Notes: generated by a model from the sequence alone, not told the origin. A DNA stretch of 64,000 nt from an uncultured Clostridia bacterium (GCA_934636105.1 CAKTZR010000007.1:61541-125540), one strand, 5' to 3'; shown: positions 17,756-26,006, counted from the first letter of the stretch. Numbers and translations are program-made.

Positions 17756-17843
17756 ACGTTTTTTGGGGCTTTGCCCCAACCCCCACCAAGAACCTGAGGT
17801 TCTTGGATTTCCCGCTTCCTTTATCGCTTCGCGATAAAGGGGA
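17756..17843. repeat. Dispersed repeat A, copy 5
   Basis: The order is TTGGGGCTTTGCCCCAA, CCAAGAACCTGAGGTTCTTGG and TTTATCGCTTCGCGATAAA, three palindromes in a row upstream of the hydrogenase gene. Confidence 0.72.
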
Positions 17844-17865
17844 CGCATAGTTTCTTTGACTCCCT

Positions 17866-18088
17866 CAGTCAGCTTCGCTGACAGACCTTCGGCATTCCGC
17901 TTGCCTGTCTCCAGCACTGCGGGCGGCAAGCTACATGCCCTCTTGGAGGGAGCCTTTTGGTATAAGCAACCGTAACAAAAGGGTAAAGCCTCCCTCCTTG
18001 AGGGACATCGAATCTGTTGCCGCCTGTGACGGAAACAGACAGATGAGATGCCGAAGGTTGGCACGACGAAGTCGTGACGGAAGGAGTT
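17866..18088. repeat. Dispersed repeat B, copy 3
   Basis: The unit begins CTCCCTCAGTCAGCTTCGCTGAC and ends GACGAAGTCGTGACGGAAGGAG. The right half nearly matches 11250-11337. Its last bases touch the stop codon of the aldo/keto reductase gene. Confidence 0.72.
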
Positions 18089-19098
18089 TAAGCCCCAAAC
18101 TCACGCTTACATCTTGCAAGCATCTGCCGGATCGGCAGCTGATACGGGCAGCGCTTCTCGCACGCGCCGCAGCCGACGCAATCCCCGGCCTTTTTGCCCA
18201 TGGCTGCATAGCGCTGCTTGGCCCAATCGCCCAGACCATAGCGATTGAGATAGCCTTCCAGCACGAAAATGCCGCTGATGGAGATGCCCGCAGTGCAGGG
18301 CTGGCAATAGTTGCAGCGGCGACAGAACTGCGTGCCCAGTTCCTTTCGAATCTCGTCGAGCTTGGCGGTTTCCGCTTCGGTCAGCGGGGACGCATCCTCC
18401 ATCGCTTCCAGATTCTGATCGATTTCGCGCACGTCGTACATGCCCGGAATCACGACCGAGACGTTTTCATTCTGCCGGATGAAACGAATCGCGAGCCTTG
18501 CATCCTCCAGCGCTCCGCCGGCCATCGGCTTCATGCAGATAAAGCCGACGTTCTGCTCACGGCATTTCTGCATCAGCGCTTCGCCCTGCGTTTCCACGAT
18601 GTTGTACGGAAACATGACGGTCTCCACCCAATCCATCGTCAGCGCCTTTTCAAACACGCCGGCCATGTGCGCGGTCACGCCGATATGGCCGATCCGCCCC
18701 GCCGCCTTGGCTTCCAGCAGCGCTTCCAACGCGCCGCCGGGCTCAGTCACCTGCTCCAGCTCCTTGAGGGACGGGTTATGAATCTGATACAGATCGATAT
18801 AATCCGTGCGCAGGTTGTGCAGGCTGATCTCGATATCCTTTGCCATCGCTTCCTTTGTGCGTGACATGGACTTGGTCGCCAGCACAAATTTTTCGCGCAG
18901 ACCGCCCTCCAGCGCCTCGCCCAAAAAGGACTCGCTGACCGTGTAGCCGCGCGCGGTATCGATATAATTCACGCCGCGCTCGGCGAGCCGCTCCATCAGC
19001 TTGCGCGTGACGGACGCATCCACCTTCTGAATCGGGATACCGCCGAAGCCCATGCGCGACACGCGCAGGCCGGTCTTGCCCAAAGTCGTATATTCCAT
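18088..19098 (-). CDS. Aldo/keto reductase with C-terminal 4Fe-4S segment
   Basis: This 336-residue protein combines an NADPH-dependent aldo/keto reductase barrel with an iron-sulfur tail. The barrel has NYIDTARGYTVSE with the Asp-Tyr pair, LATKSM with the Lys, and an IHNPS segment in place of the usual catalytic-His strand. The tail has CRRCNYCQPC and GDCVGCGACEKRCP. The fused type is common in anaerobic Clostridia. The ATG at 19098 follows GGGGAG. It is read divergently from the TetR gene with a consensus promoter between them, so that regulator is a likely controller. Confidence 0.92.
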   Translation of the reverse strand: MEYTTLGKTGLRVSRMGFGGIPIQKVDASVTRKLMERLAERGVNYIDTARGYTVSESFLGEALEGGLREKFVLATKSMSRTKEAMAKDIEISLHNLRTDYIDLYQIHNPSLKELEQVTEPGGALEALLEAKAAGRIGHIGVTAHMAGVFEKALTMDWVETVMFPYNIVETQGEALMQKCREQNVGFICMKPMAGGALEDARLAIRFIRQNENVSVVIPGMYDVREIDQNLEAMEDASPLTEAETAKLDEIRKELGTQFCRRCNYCQPCTAGISISGIFVLEGYLNRYGLGDWAKQRYAAMGKKAGDCVGCGACEKRCPYQLPIRQMLARCKREFGA

Positions 19099-19164
19099 GC
19101 TGTTCTCCCCTGTCTTTTCGCTTGACGCTTGCGAAAGAAATTGAATCCTGAATATCCATGATCT

Positions 19165-19193
19165 ATTATAGCGTTTTTGGGCAGACTTGGCAA
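19165..19193 (-). promoter_or_regulatory. Promoter of the aldo/keto reductase gene
   Basis: On the minus strand, -35 TTGCCA (19193-19188), a 17-bp spacer and a perfect -10 TATAAT (19170-19165) lie within the 162-bp divergent gap shared with the TetR gene. Confidence 0.82.
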
Positions 19194-19260
19194 GGCGGGC
19201 TTGCAAAAGCCGTCGAAAAGGGGTAAGCTGTGGATAGGTTCAAGCAAAGGAGGCTGTTTC

Positions 19261-19866
19261 ATGGCTTCGTCCACCCGCGAAAAAATTCTGGCCGTCTCGC
19301 TTCGGCTTTTCAACGAGCAGGGCTATCGCAGCGTCACCATGCGCGCGATTGCCGATGCGCTCTCCATCAGCGTGGGCAATCTCACCTATCATTTCGCCAA
19401 AAAGCAGGATATCGTCTCCGCGCTGATGGACGACGTTTTCGCGCAGATGGCGGCGACGGCGGATCTGCCCGTGCAATCCCTGGCGCAGATCGACCACATG
19501 TTCTCCATGATGCTCGATACGCTCCAGCAATGCGCGTTTTTCTTTCTGGATAACGACCTGAAGAAGGAAAACGAGCCGCTTCATCAGGCGCACCACGCCC
19601 ACCTGCGCGCGCGTTTGATCGACGGCCTGAACGGTCTGGCCCGGCAGGGACTCCTGAACGAAGCCTTCACGCCGGAGGTCTGCCAAACGCTGGTTCAAAT
19701 CCTGCTGATGAGCCATATGACGTGGCTCAATCAAACCCTGCGCGGCGCGGAAAAAGACGCGATGAGCAAGGAAGCGTTTCTGCAAGCGCACTGGCTCGTG
19801 CTGGGGCCGTATCTGACCGAAAAGGGGCGGAAAGCCTATCGCGCCATGTGCCGAGCCGCGGAATAA
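19261..19866 (+). CDS. TetR-family transcriptional regulator
   Basis: The 201-residue protein has the TetR N-terminal DNA-binding domain: REKILAVSLRLFNEQGYRSV followed by the recognition helix segment SISVGNLTYHFAKKQDIV. The C-terminal ligand domain is not recognisable. AAAGGAGG precedes the ATG at 19261. It is divergent from the aldo/keto reductase gene and probably represses that gene and itself. Confidence 0.92.
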   Translation: MASSTREKILAVSLRLFNEQGYRSVTMRAIADALSISVGNLTYHFAKKQDIVSALMDDVFAQMAATADLPVQSLAQIDHMFSMMLDTLQQCAFFFLDNDLKKENEPLHQAHHAHLRARLIDGLNGLARQGLLNEAFTPEVCQTLVQILLMSHMTWLNQTLRGAEKDAMSKEAFLQAHWLVLGPYLTEKGRKAYRAMCRAAE

Positions 19867-19905
19867 TACCGCCCACACACGACTTCCATCACTTTTCGCC
19901 TATAT

Positions 19906-19965
19906 AAAAAGCGTTGTCCGCGTCCGATTACAATCGGATCAGCAGACAGCGCTTCTTTGTATTTT
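19906..19965. terminator. Bidirectional terminator
   Basis: AAAAAGCG and TGTC on the left pair with GACAGCGCTT on the right, with an inner TCCGATT/AATCGGA hairpin and T-rich DNA on both sides. It lies between convergent genes ending at 19866 and 19975. Confidence 0.8.
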
Positions 19966-19974
19966 TCGGGTATC

Positions 19975-20436
19975 TTACTTGCCCTGCGCGTTCGCATAAG
20001 CGCGCTGCGCGATGAGCAGATAATTCTTCGTACCCGCCAGCGTCGCCCCGGTGGTCACATCCGCAACGGCCCAAATGCCGTCCTCGCCCTTGGCAATCTG
20101 ATCCTCGGTGTAGTTCACGCCGTTCTCGGTCAGATAGTTCTCAATACGCTCGATGTTGCCCGGAAACTTAATGTCGCTCGGCCAGAACGCCACGCCGTGC
20201 TCGATAGAGGCCTTCGTGCCGATTTCGACCTCCGCCGCCGCTTCGCCCTGCGCGTTTAGCAGCGTCGCCGGATTGCTCTCGTAATACCACGCGCCGCCCT
20301 CGTCGGTGCAGATGTAATCCATCAGATTGACGCTTTCGCCGTTCACCTCGCCGGTATACGCAAGGCCGCTTTCCTCCGCCGCGCCGCAGGCACTCAAAGC
20401 CAGCGCCAGCACCAGCGCAAGAACCATCTTTTTCAT
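19975..20436 (-). CDS. Small lipoprotein of unknown function
   Basis: The 153-residue product has a lipoprotein signal (MKKMVLALVLALALSAC, Cys17). The mature part is acidic, with a TGEVNGESVNLMDYICTDEG start and an AVADVTTGATLAGTKNYLL region near the end. It has no catalytic motif I recognise. ATG 20436 follows AGGAG; a TTG six bases earlier is less likely. It stands as a single gene with a T-rich leader to the right. Confidence 0.72.
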   Translation of the reverse strand: MKKMVLALVLALALSACGAAEESGLAYTGEVNGESVNLMDYICTDEGGAWYYESNPATLLNAQGEAAAEVEIGTKASIEHGVAFWPSDIKFPGNIERIENYLTENGVNYTEDQIAKGEDGIWAVADVTTGATLAGTKNYLLIAQRAYANAQGK

Positions 20437-20594
20437 CGTCAATCGCTCCTTTTATTTTTAGTACATCTGTACTAGTTAAAATTGTAACACGTTTGATTGC
20501 GTTTGACAAGCCTTTTCCGCGCATTTTTTGATTTTTTTCCGCCATACTAAGCCGCGAGCGATAAGCTCGAAGTTTGACATGGAGGGATTGCATC

Positions 20595-20756
20595 ATGGAA
20601 AATCAGACGATCAACTGTTCCGTTTCTTCCTGCCGCCACCACAGCGCGCAGAACCGCTGCGAACTGCGCAGCATCAACGTCTGCGCGAACTGCAACTGCC
20701 ATTCCGGCAAGAGCGACGAGAGCATGTGCGGCTCCTACGAATGCGGCTGCAAGTAA
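20595..20756 (+). CDS. DUF1540 cysteine-rich peptide
   Basis: This 53-residue protein has eight cysteines in the DUF1540 pattern (NCSVSSCRHH, NRCELRSINVC, then CNC and a C-terminal YECGC). DUF1540 peptides are common in spore formers and are thought to bind metal; the role is unknown. The ATG at 20595 follows GGAGGG. Confidence 0.9.
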   Translation: MENQTINCSVSSCRHHSAQNRCELRSINVCANCNCHSGKSDESMCGSYECGCK

Positions 20757-20771
20757 TGAGGAAACGTCGAG

Positions 20772-21034
20772 GTGATTTCCGTCACGCTAAATCCCGCACA
20801 GCGGGCGCGTGACAGAAATCCTCCGAACCCCGGCAGGAACCTGAGGTTCCTGCACTTCCCGCTTCTGTATCGCTTCGCGATACAGACAAAATAAAAAGGC
20901 GCGGCTTTCAATCAAGCTGCGTCTTTTTATGCTTAAAAGCTCTTTCCTCCGATTTATCGCAAAGCGATAAATCGTGTGGAAGGTGTCGGGAACTCAGTTC
21001 CCGACTGGGGCTTGGGGCAACGCCCCAACGTTCT
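20772..21034. repeat. Dispersed repeat A, copies 6 and 7, around a terminator
   Basis: Copy 6 (20772-20888) carries the CACAGCGGGCGCGTGAC insert also seen at 9990, then CAGGAACCTGAGGTTCCTG and ATCGCTTCGCGAT. Copy 7 (20953-21034) is inverted, with TTTATCGCAAAGCGATAAA, GGGAACTCAGTTCCC and TTGGGGCAACGCCCCAA. Both lie between convergent genes, and no gene is seen. Confidence 0.75.
20890..20931. terminator. Bidirectional terminator
   Basis: AAAAAGGCGCGGCTT pairs with AAGCTGCGTCTTTTT across an 8-base loop, between the DUF1540 gene and ychF, which converge here. Confidence 0.85.
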
Positions 21035-21041
21035 CCCCCCC

Positions 21042-22139
21042 TTAAACGTTGAAGCGGAAAAGCGTCACGTCGCCGTCCTGCATCACGTAGTCCTTGCCCT
21101 CGCTGCGGACAAGTCCCTTTTCCTTGCAGGCGGTCATCGATCCGTTCGCCTTCAAATCGTCGAAGGAAACGATCTCCGCGCGAATGAAGCCGCGCTCAAA
21201 GTCGCTATGAATCTTGCCCGCGGCCTGCGGCGCCTTTGTGCCCTTGCGAATCGTCCATGCGCGGCACTCGTCCGGACCGGCGGTCAGGAAGGAAATCAGG
21301 CCGAGCAGATCATAGCATTCGGCAATCAGGCGGTCAAGGCCGCTCTTGCCAATGCCCATCTCCTCCAGGAACATGTTCTTTTCCTCGTCGTCCATCTGCG
21401 CGATGTCTTCCTCAATCTTCGCAGAAATGACAAGCACCTTCGCGTTCTCGCTATTCGCAATGGCCTTCACATCGGTCACGCCGGGAATGCTGTCCTCATC
21501 CTTGCCAAGGTCATCTTCCTTGATGTTGCAGGCATAAATCACCGGCTTGGTGGTCAACAGGAACCACTCGCGGGCGATTTCGCGTTCCTTGTCCGTCATC
21601 GGGCAGGTGCGCGCGGGCTGAAGATTGTCCAGATGCGCCAGCAGCTTTTCGCCCAGCGCGGCTTCGTCAGCAAAGCGCTTCTCGCCGCTCTTGAGCATCT
21701 TTACGGCGCGCTCTGCGCGCTTGGCGACCGTCTCGCGGTCAGCCGCAATCAATTCCAAGTTGATCGTCTCGATATCGTGCTGCGGATTGAGGCTGTCCGC
21801 ATGACGGATGATATCCGGGTCTTCAAAGCAGCGCACGACATGCACAATCGCTTCGCACTCGCGGATATGGGAAAGGAACTTGTTGCCCAAGCCCTCGCCG
21901 TGGCTCGCACCCTTGACCAGACCTGCGATATCGACAAACTCAATCACCGCCGGGGTCGTCTTCTTCGGATGATACATCTCGGAAAGCTCATTCAGCCGCT
22001 CATCCGGCACGGCCACCACGCCGGTGTTCGGCTCGATGGTGCAGAACGGATAATTCGCCGCTTCCGCGCCCGCCTTGGTAATCGCATTAAACAAAGTGGA
22101 TTTGCCGACGTTCGGCAGACCGACAACGCCCAATTTCAT
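21042..22139 (-). CDS. ychF: Ribosome-binding ATPase YchF
   Basis: The 365-residue protein is an Obg-family ATPase that binds 70S ribosomes and influences stress responses. It shows the G1 loop GLPNVGKSTLF (residues 7-17), the switch II DIAGLVKGAS, a NIKE G4 variant in place of NKxD that explains the ATP preference, and the C-terminal TGS-like RAWTIRKGTKAPQAAGKIH. GGAG precedes the ATG and a consensus promoter lies 41 bases upstream. Confidence 0.97.
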   Translation of the reverse strand: MKLGVVGLPNVGKSTLFNAITKAGAEAANYPFCTIEPNTGVVAVPDERLNELSEMYHPKKTTPAVIEFVDIAGLVKGASHGEGLGNKFLSHIRECEAIVHVVRCFEDPDIIRHADSLNPQHDIETINLELIAADRETVAKRAERAVKMLKSGEKRFADEAALGEKLLAHLDNLQPARTCPMTDKEREIAREWFLLTTKPVIYACNIKEDDLGKDEDSIPGVTDVKAIANSENAKVLVISAKIEEDIAQMDDEEKNMFLEEMGIGKSGLDRLIAECYDLLGLISFLTAGPDECRAWTIRKGTKAPQAAGKIHSDFERGFIRAEIVSFDDLKANGSMTACKEKGLVRSEGKDYVMQDGDVTLFRFNV

Positions 22140-22179
22140 CTATAATCACAACTCCTTTAAATACTCGACACGATTACTG

Positions 22180-22208
22180 ATTATAACACAACCCTATTCT
22201 TTTCTCAA
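22180..22208 (-). promoter_or_regulatory. Promoter of ychF
   Basis: On the minus strand, -35 TTGAGA (22208-22203), a 17-bp spacer and -10 TATAAT (22185-22180). Confidence 0.82.
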
Positions 22209-22240
22209 GGCACGCCCCGATTTTCCTGATGATTTCCGCC

Positions 22241-22408
22241 TTAAATCGCAGCTTTTCCGCGGATATACTGTTCAAATTCCACTCTCTTGACCAGTTTCCG
22301 CGTTCCAATGTACAAAACGAACGGGCAATTCGGCATTTTCAGCAAGGAGTCGATTTTGTTGATGCCAATGTTGCCGTATTCCGCCGCTTCGCGAATCGTC
22401 AATGCCAT
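22241..22408 (-). CDS. Excisionase-like protein (Tn916 Xis type), probable remnant
   Basis: The 55-residue frame reads MALTIREAAEYGNIG near the start and CPFVLYIGTRKLVKRVEFEQY at the centre and end. This matches the winged-helix Tn916-type excisionase family, which bends DNA at element ends to favour excision. No integrase lies nearby, so the gene has lost its partner. It overlaps the end of the upstream frame by 10 bases and has no strong ribosome site, suggesting translational coupling in the original element or degeneration. Confidence 0.7.
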   Translation of the reverse strand: MALTIREAAEYGNIGINKIDSLLKMPNCPFVLYIGTRKLVKRVEFEQYIRGKAAI

Positions 22409-22668
22409 TTTGCACTGAATCGGGACGTCTGGAATTCGGGTGCTGGAATCTTCTGTCCTTCTAATCCATAAATCGCATGGTCATAATCCTTGCGCATCAC
22501 TTTTTCCGTTTGTTTATAATCTTCATCTGACCATGCTTTCCAGCGACGAAATTCTGCTTCACTGGCAAAATCACTTTGAGCCAAAACAACTTCATCTGCC
22601 GCGCCCGCATAAATAATCGCATCTGCCCGTTTCTTATTTCGAGCAGCATCGTTTTTCTTATCAAACAT
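22399..22668 (-). pseudogene. Truncated sigma-like gene of an integrative element
   Basis: The 89-residue frame starts at ATG 22668 and has KKRADAIIYAGAADEV and SDFASEAEFRRWKAWSDEDY. These segments are typical of the N-terminus of sigma-70-like regulators found in Clostridia conjugative elements. The expected C-terminal helix-turn-helix is absent: the frame changes to unrelated sequence after about residue 73 and runs into the excisionase start. I therefore treat it as a remnant. The family call is from memory of such elements and is moderate. Confidence 0.55.
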
Positions 22669-22741
22669 TGCTTTTTCCTTTCTGTCGTGCGAAAAATTGC
22701 AAAACAGAAAGGCGGCGGATCGCGGCAATGTCGATCTCTTT

Positions 22742-22870
22742 TGAGCAATCAAAACCACCGGCTACGCCGGTGGCTTGATTAGGCCCTATAAGGGCCTGAT
22801 ACCGGCAAGCGCTACTCGCGCTCTGAAGACTCTGGCAATCGCACCTTTTGCTCTAAGCCAAGGCTTATTT
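22742..22870. other. Hairpin cluster, possible transposon end
   Basis: Two strong palindromes sit side by side: CCACCGGC-TAC-GCCGGTGG (about 22757-22775) and AGGCCC-TATAA-GGGCCT (about 22781-22797). They are followed by GCGCTACTCGCGC and a GCTCTAAGCC/GGCTTA region. No open frame fits. Subterminal hairpins of this kind mark ends of IS200/IS605-type elements, but no transposase is present. The rest of the 22759-22944 gap is AT-rich and without a gene. Confidence 0.45.
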
Positions 22871-22944
22871 AGTGTACACTTTTTGGTTTCTGAAAATTTT
22901 TTGATTTTCTTCACTTTAGGGCTTGATTTTCATTAGCAGGTTTC

Positions 22945-24288
22945 TTACTGCGTCACCTCATACGTGTAAACCATCGGCTCCCGTTCCGTATTTCCCCTCG
23001 CCCTGGCCCAAACCTTGACGCACTGAATGCCCTTTTCAAACTGCGCTTCGTCCAGCTCCACCACGTCGGTTTGGCCGTAATCGCTGACGACGGTCTGCGT
23101 TCCGTCCGTCTCCTCGACCACAAAGCGATATTCCGGCTCGACGTTCGGCCCGCAGTTGCATTCAGCCCACACCGTCAGCACGCCGTCTTTTTCCTCGCCC
23201 TGCGCCCAGGCATTGGTGATGAAATCGACGTGGCTCAGCCGTTCCTCCTGCGTCGCGTAAAAGAGCGAATCGACCGACTCGCCCGCCTGGTAGCGCATGA
23301 AGAAATCCGCCAGAAACGTACTCCAGATCTGCGAACCATCCGAGGACATGTGCTGCGTATCATAATAATAGCCATCCAGACAAGCGAGTGCTTTCGCTCT
23401 TGAGAAATCAAAAAACTCGATGTCGTTCGCTTTGCAGAACGCTTCGAGCACTCCCCCAGTCAGCGTATATCCGCCGATTGCGAAATGATGAACGGGCAGA
23501 TCATACGGCAGAGCGACAATCGGCTTCACGCCGTGCGACTTGCAGAGTTTCACAAATTCAAGAATTCTTCTCTGATTCTGGGCCGTCAGGCTGTCCCGGT
23601 CAGTCAGATCATAGGGCCGGGTGTCCTCTTTGGCCGCCGCGTTGTTTTGGCCGCCCATGTCCCGGCTGACGCGGATGTAACCCCGTCCCGAATACACCTG
23701 AATCATGTTCGCCATGTCATGTTCCACGTAATAGGCGGCAGGGTCGCTGTGGAGCGCCCACATGCCTTTCACATCGCCCCACGACGTATTTGGCCTGCAC
23801 TTGAACAGCAGCAGGCGATCCAAAATCTTTCCATCCGAACGCACATAATTCATGTATGTGGAAAGCGCGTGAAGCGGATTCTGAATAAACGGCGTCATGT
23901 TGCACTGCGGGGTAAGCCCCTCGCTCTCGGCGAGCAGCGTGTAGATATCCGCCATCAGCACAACATATTGCGGCTTGTTCTTTTCCAGCAGCAGCCGGGT
24001 CATCTCCACGTCGCCCGTCAGTCCGATCAGGCCCATGCCCACGTCAAACGCCTGCATCCCCGTCTTTTCCGTGAGCACTTCGGGATCGATGTTATAGGTC
24101 ACAACGGAGTCGCCCACCAGCGCCAAATCGATATCGTCGCGCGACGTCATTTCCCGCAGGGTGTAATAGGAATAGAGGTCCGGCGCCAAAAGCACGCGGT
24201 TGGCCAAGGCAACGACCAGCGCCGGAACCAGAAAAAACGCAAGCAGGCGAAGCCACTCTCCCGCCCACCGCTTTTCGATTTTCTTCAT
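22945..24288 (-). CDS. SGNH/AlgJ-AlgX-like surface acetylation protein
   Basis: The 447-residue protein has one N-terminal membrane helix (residues 13-33) and an extracytoplasmic SGNH-like domain. The motifs are ALVGDSVVTYNIDPE (GDS block), YVVLMADIYTL, and a late DTQHMSSDG block carrying the Asp-x-x-His pair. A short beta-rich tail follows. Proteins like this act with an MBOAT partner to move acetyl groups onto exported polysaccharides. The MBOAT gene ends 19 bases upstream on the same strand, which strongly supports the pairing. The polysaccharide is unknown. Confidence 0.82.
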   Translation of the reverse strand: MKKIEKRWAGEWLRLLAFFLVPALVVALANRVLLAPDLYSYYTLREMTSRDDIDLALVGDSVVTYNIDPEVLTEKTGMQAFDVGMGLIGLTGDVEMTRLLLEKNKPQYVVLMADIYTLLAESEGLTPQCNMTPFIQNPLHALSTYMNYVRSDGKILDRLLLFKCRPNTSWGDVKGMWALHSDPAAYYVEHDMANMIQVYSGRGYIRVSRDMGGQNNAAAKEDTRPYDLTDRDSLTAQNQRRILEFVKLCKSHGVKPIVALPYDLPVHHFAIGGYTLTGGVLEAFCKANDIEFFDFSRAKALACLDGYYYDTQHMSSDGSQIWSTFLADFFMRYQAGESVDSLFYATQEERLSHVDFITNAWAQGEEKDGVLTVWAECNCGPNVEPEYRFVVEETDGTQTVVSDYGQTDVVELDEAQFEKGIQCVKVWARARGNTEREPMVYTYEVTQ

Positions 24289-24306
24289 CAGGCAGCTCCC
24301 TCCCGC

Positions 24307-25851
24307 TTAAAACGCCGCATACATGAAACTCGCCATCGCATTGGGTACATAAAACAACATCGTGAAAAACAGCAGACCGTACAGCAGCAGCCACCGTTTC
24401 ACCAGCGGCTGAGCCATCACGCGGCTTCTCACGTCCGCCCCGCGTTCCCCCACCACGGAAACCGCGAACAGAATCAGCGCCGCCGCGGCCAATATGGCAT
24501 AATCCGCGCCGGTCACGCCCAGCGTGAACAGCGTTCCATCCGCCAATTCGGCAACCATCGGCTTTGTGATCGTCCGTCCAAGCATCACCAGCGCGTCCCC
24601 GACGTGCGCGCTTCGGTCAAAGAACCAGCCGACATTCACAATCCAGAATGTGCGGAGGATTCGGAACACATGAAAGCCGCCGCTTTCGACAAGCTGCGGA
24701 TGCCGCTCGCCGAAGCGTTTCCAAATCGGCTCGGCCAGCGCGCTGGCGGCCAGAATCAAGCCGTTGTACAGGCCCCACGCGACGTAATTGCTCGTCGCCC
24801 CGTGCCAAACGCCCACCAGCAGAAAGACAAGCACGTTGCCCAGCGCCGCAGGCAAAGCCCGCCCGAAGTTCGTGCCGAAGCGCTTTTTCGCCGCCTTGGA
24901 AAGGCGCGCAATCGGCTTGCAGAGCGCGAACGGATAAAAGACATAATCGCGCATCCACGCGCCCAGGCTGATGTGCCAGCGCCGCCAGAAATCGCCCAGC
25001 GACACGGCAAAATACGGCCGTTTGAAGTTCGGCGCAAGATGAATGCCCATCAGTTCCGCGCCGCCCGTCACCAAATCGATTCCGCCCGAAAAATCGGCGT
25101 ATTGCTGTAAGGAATACATGAGCACCGCCGCCGTGATAACCGCGCCGCCGTATGCGGAAGGCTGCGCGAACACGGTTTCGACCATCGCCGCCGCGCGATC
25201 CGCAATGACCTTCTTTTTGAAAAAGCCCCACAGCATCAGCATGAGTCCGCGCCGGATATTCTCCGCTTCCAGCCGATGCGGCGTCATCAATTCCGGTTTC
25301 AGCGCGTCATAGCGTCCAATCGGCCCCTGAATCAACTGCGGAAAGAAGGAAACGAACAGCGCATAGCGCGCCGGATTGCGTTCCGCCCGTATTTTTCCCT
25401 GATACACGTCGATCAGATAGCCGACCGATTGAAAGGTGTAAAACGAAATACCCATCGGCACAATCAGCGAAAATGGAAGCCGCGCCGCAGCGCTGTCAGG
25501 CAGATATTTGACCATCGCCAGAATGCCGACATTGAGCGCCAACACCGCCCAGAAGATCATTCGCTGGCGGCTTCGGATGCGCTTTTTGCGTGCCTTTTTC
25601 TCCTCCGCCGAAAGACTGCCCTTCTCCGCCGCCAGCTTCCACTTTCCCGCTTCGGCCAGATGATCCATCCCCAGCGCGCCCAGCCATGTGCTTGCCGTCG
25701 TCAGCGCGATGAACGCCAGCGCGCGTCTTCCGTTTTGCGCATAGAGGATGAAGCTCATGCCCAGCAGCAGAATCCACCGAAACCGCATCGGGCAAAGATA
25801 ATAGAGAATCGCCGTTCCGATCAGCGCATAAATCAGCGTAAATGTCGTCAT
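24307..25851 (-). CDS. MBOAT-family membrane O-acyltransferase (AlgI-like)
   Basis: The 514-residue, multi-helix protein is an AlgI/DltB-type acyltransferase. It carries FYTFQSVGYLIDVY (about 137-150), FFPQLIQGPIGRY, DFWRRWHISLGAWMRDYVF (His293) and VGVWHGATSNY with the invariant His350. It should pass an acyl group across the membrane to the SGNH-like partner encoded just downstream. Start at ATG 25851 after GGAG; the longer frame upstream crosses the promoter and is rejected. Confidence 0.93.
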   Translation of the reverse strand: MTTFTLIYALIGTAILYYLCPMRFRWILLLGMSFILYAQNGRRALAFIALTTASTWLGALGMDHLAEAGKWKLAAEKGSLSAEEKKARKKRIRSRQRMIFWAVLALNVGILAMVKYLPDSAAARLPFSLIVPMGISFYTFQSVGYLIDVYQGKIRAERNPARYALFVSFFPQLIQGPIGRYDALKPELMTPHRLEAENIRRGLMLMLWGFFKKKVIADRAAAMVETVFAQPSAYGGAVITAAVLMYSLQQYADFSGGIDLVTGGAELMGIHLAPNFKRPYFAVSLGDFWRRWHISLGAWMRDYVFYPFALCKPIARLSKAAKKRFGTNFGRALPAALGNVLVFLLVGVWHGATSNYVAWGLYNGLILAASALAEPIWKRFGERHPQLVESGGFHVFRILRTFWIVNVGWFFDRSAHVGDALVMLGRTITKPMVAELADGTLFTLGVTGADYAILAAAALILFAVSVVGERGADVRSRVMAQPLVKRWLLLYGLLFFTMLFYVPNAMASFMYAAF

Positions 25852-25885
25852 GCCTGCATTGCTCCATTGTATGATAGATGGTTTA

Positions 25886-25914
25886 TATATACCATTCTTT
25901 TTCTGTACTGTCAA
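25886..25914 (-). promoter_or_regulatory. Promoter of the O-acetylation pair
   Basis: On the minus strand, -35 TTGACA (25914-25909), a 17-bp spacer and -10 TATATA (25891-25886), 35 bases before the ATG of the MBOAT gene. Confidence 0.82.
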
Positions 25915-25954
25915 GGAATACCACACGCCGAACGCCTTGTTTCGGGTAAAAAGA

Positions 25955-25986
25955 AAAAGGCCTTCGATTTTCTCGAAAGCCTTTAA
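25955..25986 (-). terminator. Terminator downstream of the IS fragment
   Basis: AAGGCTTTCGA and TCGAAGGCCTT form a stem around GAAAA with TTTC after it on the minus strand; an A-run on the other side could allow weak action on the plus strand. Confidence 0.6.
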
Positions 25987-26006
25987 AATGGCTAATCCCA
26001 CTGAGG

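Noticed and set aside
22742..22870. Guide-RNA (omega RNA) of an IscB/TnpB system
   Set aside because: The hairpins are suggestive, but no iscB, isrB or tnpB gene lies on either side, so only a generic hairpin cluster is reported.
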